Below are positions 46,112-57,578 of a stretch of 64,000 nucleotides of DNA, one piece after another. This DNA is from Streptomyces sp. TLI_105 (lineage in GTDB: Bacteria; Actinomycetota; Actinomycetes; Streptomycetales; Streptomycetaceae). Made by a program: the position numbers and the translations under genes. The stretch's first letter is position 1; every line of letters starts with the position of its first letter. The notes beneath the pieces are model-generated. The model saw nothing but the letters and a program-made list of their open reading frames with translations. It did no database searches and was not told the DNA's origin. The DNA is taken from contig NZ_FNSM01000001.1 in assembly GCF_900105415.1 (NCBI RefSeq), forward strand, positions 1,922,001 to 1,986,000, in the 5' to 3' direction.

Positions 46112-47040
46112 CAGAACTCCAGCCGCTCGCGCCGGCCCACCTTCATCACGACGGCCGCGAAGGCCAGCGTGACGATGAGGAGCGCGACACCGATGGTCGT
46201 TGCGTAGGCGGCCTGACCGTCCCGGAACGCCTTCTGGTACACGTACAGCGGAAGGACGATGGTGGAGAAGTCGGGTCCGCCGCCGTTGGGGCCGACGGTC
46301 ATGATCTGGACGACGGCGAAGGATTCCGCGCCGAGCGCGAGGATGCCCATGTAGATCCAGCCGGACTGCACGGTGTCCCAGAGCAGCGGCATGGTGATCT
46401 TGAAGAACGTGGTGAAGCGGTTCGCGCCGTCGAGCAGGGCCGCCTCGTAGAAGTCCCTCGGAATGGAGGCCATGCCGGCCGAGAAGAGGACGACGAAGAA
46501 TCCGACCGTGGACCAGACGAGGACGACCATCACGCAGATGAGGGCGAGGTCCGGATCTCCGAGCCAGTCCGGCTGGACGCTGTCGAGACCGATGCCCTTC
46601 AACACGGAATTGATGGCTCCGCTGTTCGGGTTGTACGCGAACTGGAAGAGCAGCGCGACGATCGCGATCGACAGCACCTGCGGGAAGAAATAGACGATCT
46701 TGTAGAAAGAGGACCCGCGCACACCCGCGATCGCCGCGCCCCTGCGGCGCCGACCGCCGACATTGAGCATGAAGGCGAAGAAAAGCGCGAGCCCCACGGT
46801 CACCAGGGGCAGCACCACCGCGAAGGTCAGACTGTGCTGGAGCGATTTCCAGAAGACCTCGTCGTCCAGCATCCTGCTGTAGTTGTCGAATCCGACCATC
46901 CCGAATTCGGGACTCAGTCCGGTCCAGTCCGTGAACGAGTAGTAGATGGACTGGATGAACGGCCAGATGACGAACAGCACGTAGAGCGCGAGGGGGGCCG
47001 CCAGGAACCCCACGATGAAACGGTACTTTCCGTGTTGCAT
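46111..47040 (-). CDS. ngcF: Sugar ABC transporter permease (N-acetylglucosamine-type)
   Basis: 309 residues, six membrane segments, MalF-type EAA loop IPRDFYEAALLDGANRFTTFFKITMP. Its DNA is somewhat more AT-rich in the 5' half than its neighbours. No ATPase gene accompanies ngcEFG; in Streptomyces such importers share the MsiK ATPase encoded elsewhere. Confidence 0.9.
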   Translation of the reverse strand: MQHGKYRFIVGFLAAPLALYVLFVIWPFIQSIYYSFTDWTGLSPEFGMVGFDNYSRMLDDEVFWKSLQHSLTFAVVLPLVTVGLALFFAFMLNVGGRRRRGAAIAGVRGSSFYKIVYFFPQVLSIAIVALLFQFAYNPNSGAINSVLKGIGLDSVQPDWLGDPDLALICVMVVLVWSTVGFFVVLFSAGMASIPRDFYEAALLDGANRFTTFFKITMPLLWDTVQSGWIYMGILALGAESFAVVQIMTVGPNGGGPDFSTIVLPLYVYQKAFRDGQAAYATTIGVALLIVTLAFAAVVMKVGRRERLEF

Positions 47041-47097
47041 TCCTACCGACCCCGATCTTCCCGCGGAGACGCGCCGCTGGTGCCACGCGCCGTGGGG

Positions 47098-47134
47098 CCG
47101 GGGCCCGCTCCCGGTCGGCGGGAAGGGGCCCCGG
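47098..47134 (-). terminator. Intercistronic hairpin between ngcE and ngcF
   Basis: Nine-base arms 47098-47106 and 47126-47134 (CCGGGGCCC type) flank 19 bases, in the 100-bp gap. It may raise the ratio of binding protein to permease. Confidence 0.6.
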
Positions 47135-47140
47135 CACTGC

Positions 47141-48586
47141 TCACTGGTGCTTGTAGTGCTTGATCGAGGAGTCCTTGGCCGCCTCGTCGGCGTACTTCTG
47201 GATCTTCTTGATCGTCTCGGCCGGGGTCGCGCGGCCGGCCATCATCTCGCCGAGCCCGGCGACACCGATCTTCTCCTTCTGGAGGGCGACGTACCAGTCC
47301 TGGAGGCGCGGGTTGACGACGTTCTGGCCGGCCTTCTCCAGGGCGGCGACACCGGACTTGAGGCCCGGGGTCAGCTCGATGCCGTCGGTGCCGCCGTTGA
47401 AGGCGGTCAGGGACTTCACGGACTGGGTGAAGTTCTTCGAGGAGGCCTCGCTGAGCATGATGCGCAGCTGCTCCAGGCCGCCCTCCAGGTTCTTCGCCTT
47501 CGCCGGGACGATGAAGGGCTCACCGCCGGACGCCCAGATGGTGCCGAAGGGCATCTTGTCGGACGAGTCGATGCCGGTCGGGGCCGAGACGGCCAGGTCG
47601 AAGTCGGCCGGCATGGTCTTCGCGGCCTCGTTCTCGACCCAGGAGCCGTTCGGGATGAACAGCGCCTTGCCCTCGGTCCAGGCGGTCTGCGACTGGATGT
47701 GGTCGAGGCCGGGGGTGCCCTTGAGGATGTAGCCCTTCTTGACGAGCTCGTAGTACGCCTCGAAACACGTCTTGACGGCGGGGTGCTCCCAGGCCTTCGG
47801 CTCCAGGTTGTCGATGGCGTCGAGGACCTCGCGGCCGCCGACCTTGCCGATCATCGGGTAGAGCGAGAAGGGGACGTAGTACGGGTACTTGCCGGCGTAC
47901 GTCCAGCCCGCGATGCCCTTCTTCTTGGCCTTCTCGCAGACGGCCAGCATCTCGTCCCAGGTCTCGGGGTACTTCGCGTCGAGGGAGTCGAGCAGCTTCT
48001 GCGAGTACCAGACGCCGTAGACCGTGTAGGCGTAGTACATGATCCACACCGGGTCGCCGTCGAACTGGCCCATCTCGACGATGCCGGGCCGCAGGGTGTC
48101 GCGGACCTTCTTGCTCGGGTCGTCGATGGACGGCGCGTCCAGGAGCGGGGTGAGGTCCGCCAGCTGCTTCTGGCCGACGAGGACGCCCATGTCCATCTGC
48201 TCGGCGCCGGAGTTGTCGATGAGGTCCGGCGGGGTGCCGCCGTTGAAGCGCGGCTGCAGCGTGGTGGTGATCTTCTGGGTCGGCGTGAACTTGACGCTCG
48301 CCTTGGGGTAATTGGTCTCGTAGACCTTGATCGCGTCCTTGGCGTACTGCTGTCCGAATCCGCCGTCGAAGAGGACGAAATCGAGCGGTGCCGACTCGTT
48401 CACCCCGAGCGGGTTCTTGTCGGACTTCGTACCCTTCTCGACCTTTCCGTTACCACCGCTGTCGCTGCTCGCGCAGGCGGACAGGAAGCCCATGGTCGGC
48501 ACGGAGATCAGACCGATGGCGGCGGAACGCTTGATCAGATCGCGACGGCCGAGGCCCTCACCGTTGTGTGCGGAGGTGGATCCCAT
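47141..48586 (-). CDS. ngcE: N-acetylglucosamine/chitobiose-type substrate-binding lipoprotein
   Basis: 481 residues. The twin-arginine motif GRRDLIKRSAA followed by lipobox LSAC (near residue 38) suggests a Tat-exported lipoprotein. The mature part is an extracellular binding protein of family 1, e.g. WIMYYAYTVYGVWYSQKLLD and GLGEMMAGRATPAETIKK. ATG 48586 has AGGA seven bases upstream. Strong resemblance to NgcE of S. coelicolor from memory. Likely imports GlcNAc or chitobiose with ngcF/ngcG. Confidence 0.93.
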   Translation of the reverse strand: MGSTSAHNGEGLGRRDLIKRSAAIGLISVPTMGFLSACASSDSGGNGKVEKGTKSDKNPLGVNESAPLDFVLFDGGFGQQYAKDAIKVYETNYPKASVKFTPTQKITTTLQPRFNGGTPPDLIDNSGAEQMDMGVLVGQKQLADLTPLLDAPSIDDPSKKVRDTLRPGIVEMGQFDGDPVWIMYYAYTVYGVWYSQKLLDSLDAKYPETWDEMLAVCEKAKKKGIAGWTYAGKYPYYVPFSLYPMIGKVGGREVLDAIDNLEPKAWEHPAVKTCFEAYYELVKKGYILKGTPGLDHIQSQTAWTEGKALFIPNGSWVENEAAKTMPADFDLAVSAPTGIDSSDKMPFGTIWASGGEPFIVPAKAKNLEGGLEQLRIMLSEASSKNFTQSVKSLTAFNGGTDGIELTPGLKSGVAALEKAGQNVVNPRLQDWYVALQKEKIGVAGLGEMMAGRATPAETIKKIQKYADEAAKDSSIKHYKHQ

Positions 48587-49114
48587 GCTCAAGTCCTCGC
48601 CTTCATTCAGGACTCAGGCGGTGTACCGGTCGCCCGTACTCACTCGCCACAGGCGAAGGGCCCCGCCACCGCGGTCATTTGCAGCCGGGTCGTGCACGCG
48701 TCGGGCCGTCGTCGGATTGCTCCGACTGGCTGGACGCCGACAGGTATAGTCCACTTCCCTTCGCGGGAGCAAGATCGAAACCAGGTTTCCGCGACCATCT
48801 TTCCCGAGTTGAGACCTCCGGGATAAGCACGCTGGATCTGCGGCGTTTCGTCCAAGCATTGACTTCGCGCCACCCTTGACAGCGCCTCGGAACTACCCGT
48901 ACTGGGGGCACGACACGCCCTCGACACCCCGTCGCGAACACGAACGCGGCAAAGCCGACATACGGCCGGGATCGAAACAGTTGTGTCACAGACCCCCCTC
49001 CCGGTGAAGGTCCTGTAAGGACGATCCGGGATCATGAGGGGTCCCACCGTTTCCCTCCTTCGTGACGGACGCGCGGTGGGACCTGCCTCATTCCACTCGG
49101 ATCTGGAGTACTAC
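48587..49114. other. 528-bp divergent intergenic region (ngcE promoter and FG-GAP gene promoter)
   Basis: It holds the dre-like site described separately, several short AT-rich patches and no recognised gene. Plus-strand short frames across it are not supported by any ribosome site. Confidence 0.55.
48740..48755 (-). promoter_or_regulatory. Candidate DasR operator (dre) at the ngcE promoter
   Basis: On the minus strand AGTGGACTATACCTGT matches the consensus A(G/C)TGGTCTAGACCA(G/C)T at 13 of 16 positions. It lies 154 bp before the ngcE ATG and overlaps a -10 candidate TATACC with TTGCTC 18 bases upstream. DasR repression by GlcNAc signalling would fit a GlcNAc importer. Confidence 0.45.
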
Positions 49115-50044
49115 GTGGCCAAGTCTTCTGGCCTGAAGCGCACGGGCTTCCTGTCCCGCGTCACCGTCGCTGCGATAACCGCCGCCCTCGTGGGCACCAC
49201 CACGGCCGCGGTGGCGGCCGACGTGCCGCAGCGTTCCGCACAGTCCGCCACCGTCGAGTCGGCGCCGCGCGCCGGCGCGTTCGCCGCGACGACCGCGGCG
49301 ACCGCGGCGGTCACGACGCCCGCCAACTCGCTGTACGGTGCCACCAACTACGGCAACCTGTACCGCTACGACCTCGACGGCAACGGCGGCTTCAAGGCCG
49401 CCGTGTCGAGCGGTTCCGGCTGGCAGTACAGCAAGTACATCACCCAGGTGGACCAGAACTCGGACGGCCACTCCGACGGCCTCTGGTACGTCGAGAACAA
49501 CCGTCTCGCCTACATGCCGTTCGACGGCACCCCGCGCGACATCGGCGGCGGCTGGGGCATCTACAACCGCGTCTTCTCCGCCGGCAACAACGGCGGCGCG
49601 GCGGCGGACGACCTGATCGCCCGTGACAGCTACGGCGTGCTGTGGCTGTACCTGGGCTACGGCAACGGCAACCTGGCCACCCGCACCCGCATCGGTGGCG
49701 GCTGGCAGATCTACAACCAGATGACCGGCAAGGGCGACATGACGGGGGACGGCAAGGCCGACCTCATCACGCGCGACGGTTCCGGCAACCTGTACCTCTT
49801 CAAGGGCACGGGCAACTACCAGGTCCCGTTCTCCGGTCGTACGAAGGTCGGCGCCGGCTTCCAGATCTACAACAACCTGCTCTCCGTGGGTGACGTCAAC
49901 TTCGACGGCAACGCGGACCTGCTGGCCCGTGACGGCGCCGGCGCGCTCTGGCTCTTCAAGGGCACGGGCAACGCCGCCTCGCCCTTCTACGGCCGCGTGA
50001 AGGTCGGCTCGGGCGGCTGGAACGGCTTCCGCCTCATGTTCTAG
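49115..50044 (+). CDS. Secreted FG-GAP/VCBS-repeat protein
   Basis: 309 residues from GTG 49115 with GGAG nine bases upstream. A signal peptide (TVAAITAALVGTTTAAVAA) is followed by an Ala/Thr-rich linker and about five repeats of about 50 residues: GDMTGDGKADLITRDGSGNLYLFKG and GDVNFDGNADLLARDGAGALWLFKG, each with a calcium-type DxNxDGxxD loop. It is a typical Streptomyces extracellular propeller of unknown ligand. Divergent from ngcE. Confidence 0.88.
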   Translation: MAKSSGLKRTGFLSRVTVAAITAALVGTTTAAVAADVPQRSAQSATVESAPRAGAFAATTAATAAVTTPANSLYGATNYGNLYRYDLDGNGGFKAAVSSGSGWQYSKYITQVDQNSDGHSDGLWYVENNRLAYMPFDGTPRDIGGGWGIYNRVFSAGNNGGAAADDLIARDSYGVLWLYLGYGNGNLATRTRIGGGWQIYNQMTGKGDMTGDGKADLITRDGSGNLYLFKGTGNYQVPFSGRTKVGAGFQIYNNLLSVGDVNFDGNADLLARDGAGALWLFKGTGNAASPFYGRVKVGSGGWNGFRLMF

Positions 50045-50078
50045 TCGTGCCGACCGGCCCTCGGGCCGGACGGACACG

Positions 50079-50116
50079 AGCGGGCCCCGCTCCTCTTCCG
50101 AGGAGCGGGGCCCGCT
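50079..50116. terminator. Bidirectional terminator between the FG-GAP gene and acnA
   Basis: A perfect 16-bp stem (50079-50094 with 50101-50116) and a CTTCCG loop, between convergent genes. Confidence 0.9.
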
Positions 50117-50139
50117 GCGTACGACCGGATCCCGAGGCG

Positions 50140-52923
<2,784 letters not shown>

Positions 52924-52924
52924 C

Positions 52925-52943
52925 TAAGGTAAGGCTAAGTTAG
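52925..52943. promoter_or_regulatory. Iron-box (DmdR/DtxR-type) upstream of acnA
   Basis: TAAGGTAAGGCTAAGTTAG fits the consensus TWAGGTWAGSCTWACCTWA at 16 of 19 positions. It lies 68 bp before the acnA start. A second overlapping run, TTAGGTAACCCTTACC, follows. The direction is unassigned; an iron-dependent control of a 4Fe-4S enzyme is logical. Confidence 0.6.
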
Positions 52944-52985
52944 GTAACCCTTACCAGGATGGCGGCAGCGGTGCGCCTCGGCAGA

Positions 52986-53003
52986 TATCTCGATGTCGAG
53001 ATA
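52986..53003. promoter_or_regulatory. 18-bp palindrome upstream of acnA (MarR/TamR-type candidate)
   Basis: TATCTCGA and TCGAGATA flank a 2-base TG centre: exact 8-bp arms. It is 129 bp before acnA. S. coelicolor TamR, a MarR-type regulator, is reported to control aconitase; I recall similar palindromes but cannot confirm the match. The rest of the 305-bp acnA/VOC gap holds no gene I can see. Confidence 0.45.
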
Positions 53004-53162
53004 ACTCTAGTACATCACCGCCGCCCGGTCATGCCTGGCATGCTGCGGATCCACGGGACGCGCGGCCGACCCGGCACGCCCTCCCGCCCCGCCCCGCCCC
53101 GTCCCACCCCGAACGGATGCGGCCCGATTGCCGCGGCGGGCGCCCCGGCCGACGATCGGTTC

Positions 53163-53519
53163 ATGATCAGCGGCGCGCACGTGGTTCTCTACACCCGGGA
53201 CGCGGAGGCCGACCGGGCCTTCCTCAAGGACGTCGTCGGCTTCGAGCACGTGGACGCCGGAGGGGGCTGGCTCATCTTCAAGCTGCCACCCGCCGAGATC
53301 GCGGTGCACCCCACGACGGGCGAGCCGCAGCACGAGGTGTACCTCATGTGCGACGACCTCACCCATACCCTGACAACCCTGGAGGATCGGGGCGCCGAGA
53401 TCTCACGGGCCATCACCGACCAGGGCTGGGGCCTGCTCGCCGCCGTCCGGCTGCCGAGCGGCACCGAACTCCCCCTGTACGAACCGCGCCACCCGACCGC
53501 GCACGGCGATTCACCCTGA
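53163..53519 (+). CDS. VOC/glyoxalase-fold protein
   Basis: 118 residues, one VOC half-domain pair. MISGAHVVLYTRDAEADRAFLKDVVGF at the N-terminus and EIAVHPTTGEPQHEVYLMCDDL carry the metal-site-like His and Glu positions. Function could be a small-molecule isomerase or binding protein. It ends 50 bp before the HTH-MurA gene in the same direction. Confidence 0.85.
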   Translation: MISGAHVVLYTRDAEADRAFLKDVVGFEHVDAGGGWLIFKLPPAEIAVHPTTGEPQHEVYLMCDDLTHTLTTLEDRGAEISRAITDQGWGLLAAVRLPSGTELPLYEPRHPTAHGDSP

Positions 53520-53542
53520 CGGCCTACCCGATGACGAATCAC

Positions 53543-53563
53543 ATCTCATATCTGAGATAACGT
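53543..53563 (+). promoter_or_regulatory. Inverted repeat and -10 box of the HTH-MurA gene
   Basis: ATCTCA at 53543-53548 and TGAGAT at 53553-53558 flank four bases. The last T starts TAACGT (53558-53563), a good -10 box seven bases before the ATG at 53570, so the transcript may be leaderless. The repeat is ideally placed as an operator for the gene's own helix-turn-helix. Confidence 0.5.
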
Positions 53564-53569
53564 GACGCC

Positions 53570-55099
53570 ATGGCAGACGACTACCTCGTACGCATCGGCA
53601 AGCTCATCCGTGACGCCCGGCAACACCGTGGCTGGACACAGACGCAGCTCGCCGAAGCACTGGCCACGAGCCAGAGCGCCGTCAACCGGATCGAGCGCGG
53701 CAACCAGAACATCAGCCTTGAGATGATCGCCCGGATCGGCGAAGCCCTCGACAGCGAGATCGTGTCCCTGGGATACGCGGGACCCATGCACCTCCGGGTC
53801 GTCGGCCGCCGTCGCCTCTCCGGCTCCATCGACGTCAAGACGAGCAAGAACGCCTGTGTCGCGCTGCTCTGCGCCTCGCTCCTCAACAAGGGCCGCACCG
53901 TCCTGCGCCGGGTCGCCCGCATCGAGGAGGTCTTCCGGCTCCTGGAGGTCCTCAACTCCGTCGGCGTCCGCACCCGCTGGATCAACGACTGCACGGACCT
54001 GGAGATCGTGCCGCCGGCCGAGCTCGACATGGAGTCCATCGACGCCGAGGCCGCGATCCGCACCCGCTCGATCATCATGTTCCTCGGCCCGCTGCTGCAC
54101 CGCATGGACCGCTTCAAGCTGCCGTACGCCGGCGGCTGCGACCTCGGTACGCGCACGATCGAGCCGCACATGATCGCGCTGCGCCGCTTCGGCCTGGAGG
54201 TCACGGCCACCGAGGGCATCTACCACGCCCAGGTCGAGCGCTCCGTCTCCCCCGACCGCCCGATCGTCCTGACCGAGCGCGGGGACACCGTCACCGAGAA
54301 CGCGCTGCTCGCCGCCGCCCGGCACGACGGCGTGACCGTCATCCGCAACGCCTCCTCCAACTACATGGTCCAGGACCTCTGCTTCTTCCTGGAGGCCCTC
54401 GGCGTCCGGGTCGACGGCATCGGCACCACCACCCTGACCGTGCACGGCGTGCCGCAGATCGACGTGGACGTCGACTACTCCCCCTCCGAGGACCCGGTCG
54501 AGGCGATGAGCCTGCTCGCCGCGGCCGTGGTGACGGAGTCGGAACTGACCATCCGCCGGGTCCCCGTCGAGTTCATGGAGATCGAGCTCGCCGTCCTGGA
54601 GGAGATGGGCCTCGACCACGACCGCTCGGCGGAGTACCCGGCGGACAACGGCCGCACCCGCCTGGTCGACCTGACGGTCCGTCCCTCCAAGCTGGAGGCG
54701 CCGATCGACAAGATCCACCCGATGCCGTTCCCGGGCCTCAACATCGACAACGTCCCCTTCTTCGCGGCGATCGCGGCGACGGCCCAGGGCAAGACCCTCA
54801 TCCACGACTGGGTCTACGACAACCGCGCCATCTACCTCACCGACCTCAACCGCCTCGGCGGCCGCCTCCAGCTCCTCGACCCCCACCGCGTCCTCGTGGA
54901 GGGCCCGACCCGCTGGCGCGCCGCCGAGATGATGTGCCCGCCGGCCCTGCGCCCGGCCGTGGTCGTCCTGCTCGCCATGATGGCGGCGGAGGGCACGTCG
55001 GTCCTGCGCAACGTGTACGTCATCAACCGCGGTTACGAGGACCTCGCGGAGCGCCTCAACTCGATCGGCGCGCAGATCGAGATCTTCCGGGACATCTAG
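53570..55099 (+). CDS. XRE helix-turn-helix fused to a MurA/EPSP-transferase-type enzyme
   Basis: 509 residues. Residues 8-62 are an XRE helix-turn-helix (WTQTQLAEALATSQSAVNRIERG). From residue 74 the rest is a UDP-GlcNAc 1-carboxyvinyltransferase-like fold. The MurA catalytic residues appear kept: K93/N94 (TSKNA), C190 and R195 (GGCDLGTR), an Asp in LNIDNVP, and an Arg in ALRPAVVV. It is a second MurA-like gene of Streptomyces next to acnA, presumably with a stand-alone MurA elsewhere. Whether it makes a cell-wall precursor or acts as a sugar-nucleotide-sensing regulator is open. Confidence 0.9.
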   Translation: MADDYLVRIGKLIRDARQHRGWTQTQLAEALATSQSAVNRIERGNQNISLEMIARIGEALDSEIVSLGYAGPMHLRVVGRRRLSGSIDVKTSKNACVALLCASLLNKGRTVLRRVARIEEVFRLLEVLNSVGVRTRWINDCTDLEIVPPAELDMESIDAEAAIRTRSIIMFLGPLLHRMDRFKLPYAGGCDLGTRTIEPHMIALRRFGLEVTATEGIYHAQVERSVSPDRPIVLTERGDTVTENALLAAARHDGVTVIRNASSNYMVQDLCFFLEALGVRVDGIGTTTLTVHGVPQIDVDVDYSPSEDPVEAMSLLAAAVVTESELTIRRVPVEFMEIELAVLEEMGLDHDRSAEYPADNGRTRLVDLTVRPSKLEAPIDKIHPMPFPGLNIDNVPFFAAIAATAQGKTLIHDWVYDNRAIYLTDLNRLGGRLQLLDPHRVLVEGPTRWRAAEMMCPPALRPAVVVLLAMMAAEGTSVLRNVYVINRGYEDLAERLNSIGAQIEIFRDI

Positions 55100-55133
55100 G
55101 ACTCAGGACCGGAGAAAGCCGCGAGAAGCCGAA

Positions 55134-55160
55134 GAACCCCCGCGCCCCGCGCGGGGGTTC
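55134..55160 (+). terminator. Terminator after the HTH-MurA gene
   Basis: An 11-bp stem (55134-55144 with 55150-55160) with a CCCCG loop, 34 bp after the stop. Confidence 0.8.
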
Positions 55161-55176
55161 TGCCTACGATCCCCGC

Positions 55177-55923
55177 GTGGACTCGTACCCCTCTGCCCCG
55201 CCGCCGCCCCCGTCGTCGCCCCCGGGGGCCGTTCGGCGGTGGTGGCGGCGGCCGGGGGTTGTCGTCGGCGTTCTGGTCGTGCTGCTCGCGGTCGTGTGGG
55301 GCGTGCGGTCCTTCTTCGGCGGTGGTTCGCCGGAGAAGGAGACGGGGCGGGGCGATGACCGGCCGCCGAAGGCGACCGTCACCGTCTCCGCCGCTCCTGA
55401 GCCCACCGGGCCTCCCCTGCTCGTGGGGAAGGGTCTCGAGGAGGCCCAGGAGGTCGCCTCCGGGGCCGGGTACTCCGTCGTGTCGCACGACGCCTCCGAC
55501 CAGGACGCCAGGCAGTGGGACGCGGACGAGTGGACGGTGTGCTTCCAGACCTCGGCGGGGCGGCGGGACGGTGGTCGGCCCGCCCTCGACCTCGGTGTGG
55601 TGCGTGTCGGGGCGCCCTGCCCCGCCGTCGACGGCGGGAAGCTGCCCTGGCCGAAGATGCCCGCCGTCACCGGCATGACCTTCGCGCGGGCCGGGGAGGC
55701 GCTGGGGCCGATCGGGTTCAGGAGGGTCGAGCCGGAGAGCGCGTACTCCGATGTGGCGCTGCCCGGCGTCGCGGATCCGTGGAAGGTCTGCTTCCAGGAT
55801 CCCGAGCCGGGCAAGACGGTCGAGAATCCGCAGTTCGGGACCGTCTATCTGAAGCTGGCGCCGCCCGATGCCGCCTGTCCCGAGCGGGCGTATGCCACGT
55901 TGCGTCCCGCACCGACGCCGTAG
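55177..55923 (+). CDS. PASTA-like membrane-anchored extracytoplasmic protein
   Basis: 248 residues from a GTG; TACGAT seven bases before is a possible -10 box for a leaderless transcript. A Pro-rich N-terminus and one membrane segment (VVVGVLVVLLAVVWGV, about 28-43) are followed by two PASTA-like repeats, LLVGKGLEEAQEVASGAGYSV and MPAVTGMTFARAGEALGPIG, each with an equivalent DEWTVCFQ or DPWKVCFQ. Cysteines may pair. Probably a wall-facing binding protein. Confidence 0.8.
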   Translation: MDSYPSAPPPPPSSPPGAVRRWWRRPGVVVGVLVVLLAVVWGVRSFFGGGSPEKETGRGDDRPPKATVTVSAAPEPTGPPLLVGKGLEEAQEVASGAGYSVVSHDASDQDARQWDADEWTVCFQTSAGRRDGGRPALDLGVVRVGAPCPAVDGGKLPWPKMPAVTGMTFARAGEALGPIGFRRVEPESAYSDVALPGVADPWKVCFQDPEPGKTVENPQFGTVYLKLAPPDAACPERAYATLRPAPTP

Positions 55924-55933
55924 CGGGGGGAGC

Positions 55934-57487
55934 TCAGCCGGCGCCCGGCATCACTCCGCCGCCCTTGAGCCGTTCGAGGTCGGAGGCGCGGACCTGGATC
56001 ACGAAGAGGGCGACCAGGGCGCCGACGACGGCGAAGATCGCCGCTGTGACGAAGCCCGCGGAGACTCCGGAGGTGAGGACCTGGTCGCTCCAGGGCGGTG
56101 GGAGCTGGCCGGTTCTGGCGAACTGGGCCTTCTCCAGCGGGCCGGCCTGGGAGAGGAAGGCGGGGACCTGCTTGTCCGCCTCGTTGCGGCTGGCCGTGCC
56201 GAAGACGGTCACCAGGATCGACAGGCCGAGCGAACCGCCCACCTGCTGCATCGCGTTGAGCAGGCCGGACGCTGCTCCGGACTCCCTCTGCTCGACGTTC
56301 GACAGCGCCATGATGGTCAGCGAGACGAACATCAGGCCCATGCCGAGGCCGAAGACCAGGATCGGTCCGAGGATGCTGCCCGCATAGGTGGAGCCCACGT
56401 CGGTGAGCGTCAGCCAGGACAGGCCGGCCGCGGCGAGCACCGATCCCGTCACCATGAAGGGCTTCGGGCCGTACTTGGGCAGCAGGTTGGACGTGAAGCC
56501 GGCGCCGACCGCGATGATCGCGCTGACCGGCAGGAACGCGAGCCCCGTCGTCAGGGGGCTGAAGCCCAGCACCTGCTGCACGAAGAGGGTGAGGAAGAAG
56601 AACATCCCGAAGATGGCCGCCGCCAGGCAGAGCATGATGACGTAGGTGCCCGAGCGGTTGCGGTCGGCGAACATGTGCAGGGGCGTGATGGGCTGCTGGG
56701 AGCGCCGCTCGATGAGGATGAACGTGGCCAGGAGGACGATCGCGGCGGCGAACGAGCCGATCGTGTAGGGGTCGCTCCAGCCTTCCTGCGCGGCCCGGAT
56801 GAATCCGTACACCAGCGCCACCATGCCGAGCGTCGAGGTCAGCGCGCCGGCGAGGTCGAAGTGGCCGGGGTGCCGCTCGGACTCCTTGACGTGACGCGGT
56901 GTGAGGAGCGCGATCACCACGGCGATCGGGACGTTGACGAAGAAGATCCAGCGCCAGTCGAGCCATTGGACGAGCATGCCTCCGGCCACCAGGCCGATCG
57001 CGCCGCCGCCGGCCGAGACGCCCGCGAAGACGCCGAAGGCCCGGTTGCGTTCCGGGCCTTCGTCGAACGTCGTGGTGATGAGGGAGAGCGAGGTCGGCGA
57101 GGCTATCGCGCCGCCGACGCCCTGGAGCGCCCGGGCCGCGAGGAGTTGCCACTCGCTCTGCGCGAGCCCGCAGAAGAGGGAGGCGAGTCCGAAGAGCAGC
57201 ACGCCGAAGATGAAGACGCGTCGCCGTCCCAGGATGTCGCCGGTGCGCCCGCCGAGGAGCAGCAGGCCGCCGAAGGTGAGGGTGTAGGCGTTGACGACCC
57301 AGGACAAGCTGGTGGTCGAGAAGTCCAGCGCCGTCTGGATGTGCGGGAGCGCGATGTTCACGATGGTGATGTCGAGGACCACCATCAGCTGACAGGAGGC
57401 GATCACGAACAGGGCGATGCCCTTGCCGTCCCCACCCTTCTTCGGAGTGGCGGTCTGTGCAGGTGTCGTCGGCTTGGGTGTACTCAT
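55934..57487 (-). CDS. MFS drug-type exporter (DHA2, 14 segments)
   Basis: 517 residues. DHA2 motifs: LDITIVNIALPHIQTAL near 40, LGGRTGDILGRRRVFIFG near 85 and a central 14-segment layout with SAGGGAIGLVAGGMLVQWLDWRWIFFVNVP. Typical of multidrug/antibiotic efflux, substrate unknown. The ATG at 57487 lies before a 91-bp gap. No dedicated TetR regulator is adjacent. Confidence 0.92.
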   Translation of the reverse strand: MSTPKPTTPAQTATPKKGGDGKGIALFVIASCQLMVVLDITIVNIALPHIQTALDFSTTSLSWVVNAYTLTFGGLLLLGGRTGDILGRRRVFIFGVLLFGLASLFCGLAQSEWQLLAARALQGVGGAIASPTSLSLITTTFDEGPERNRAFGVFAGVSAGGGAIGLVAGGMLVQWLDWRWIFFVNVPIAVVIALLTPRHVKESERHPGHFDLAGALTSTLGMVALVYGFIRAAQEGWSDPYTIGSFAAAIVLLATFILIERRSQQPITPLHMFADRNRSGTYVIMLCLAAAIFGMFFFLTLFVQQVLGFSPLTTGLAFLPVSAIIAVGAGFTSNLLPKYGPKPFMVTGSVLAAAGLSWLTLTDVGSTYAGSILGPILVFGLGMGLMFVSLTIMALSNVEQRESGAASGLLNAMQQVGGSLGLSILVTVFGTASRNEADKQVPAFLSQAGPLEKAQFARTGQLPPPWSDQVLTSGVSAGFVTAAIFAVVGALVALFVIQVRASDLERLKGGGVMPGAG

Positions 57488-57578
57488 GTGGCGCCTCGGG
57501 CCTCGCCTGGTGAGTGTGCCGTGGGCCGGTCAGTCCACCTTTCGACACTAAGCCCGCCCCGCGCGGGTGACCAGTTGA

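Noticed and set aside
48600..49033. Short plus-strand frames across the ngcE upstream region
   Set aside because: No ribosome site, no domain and they overlap the ngcE promoter.
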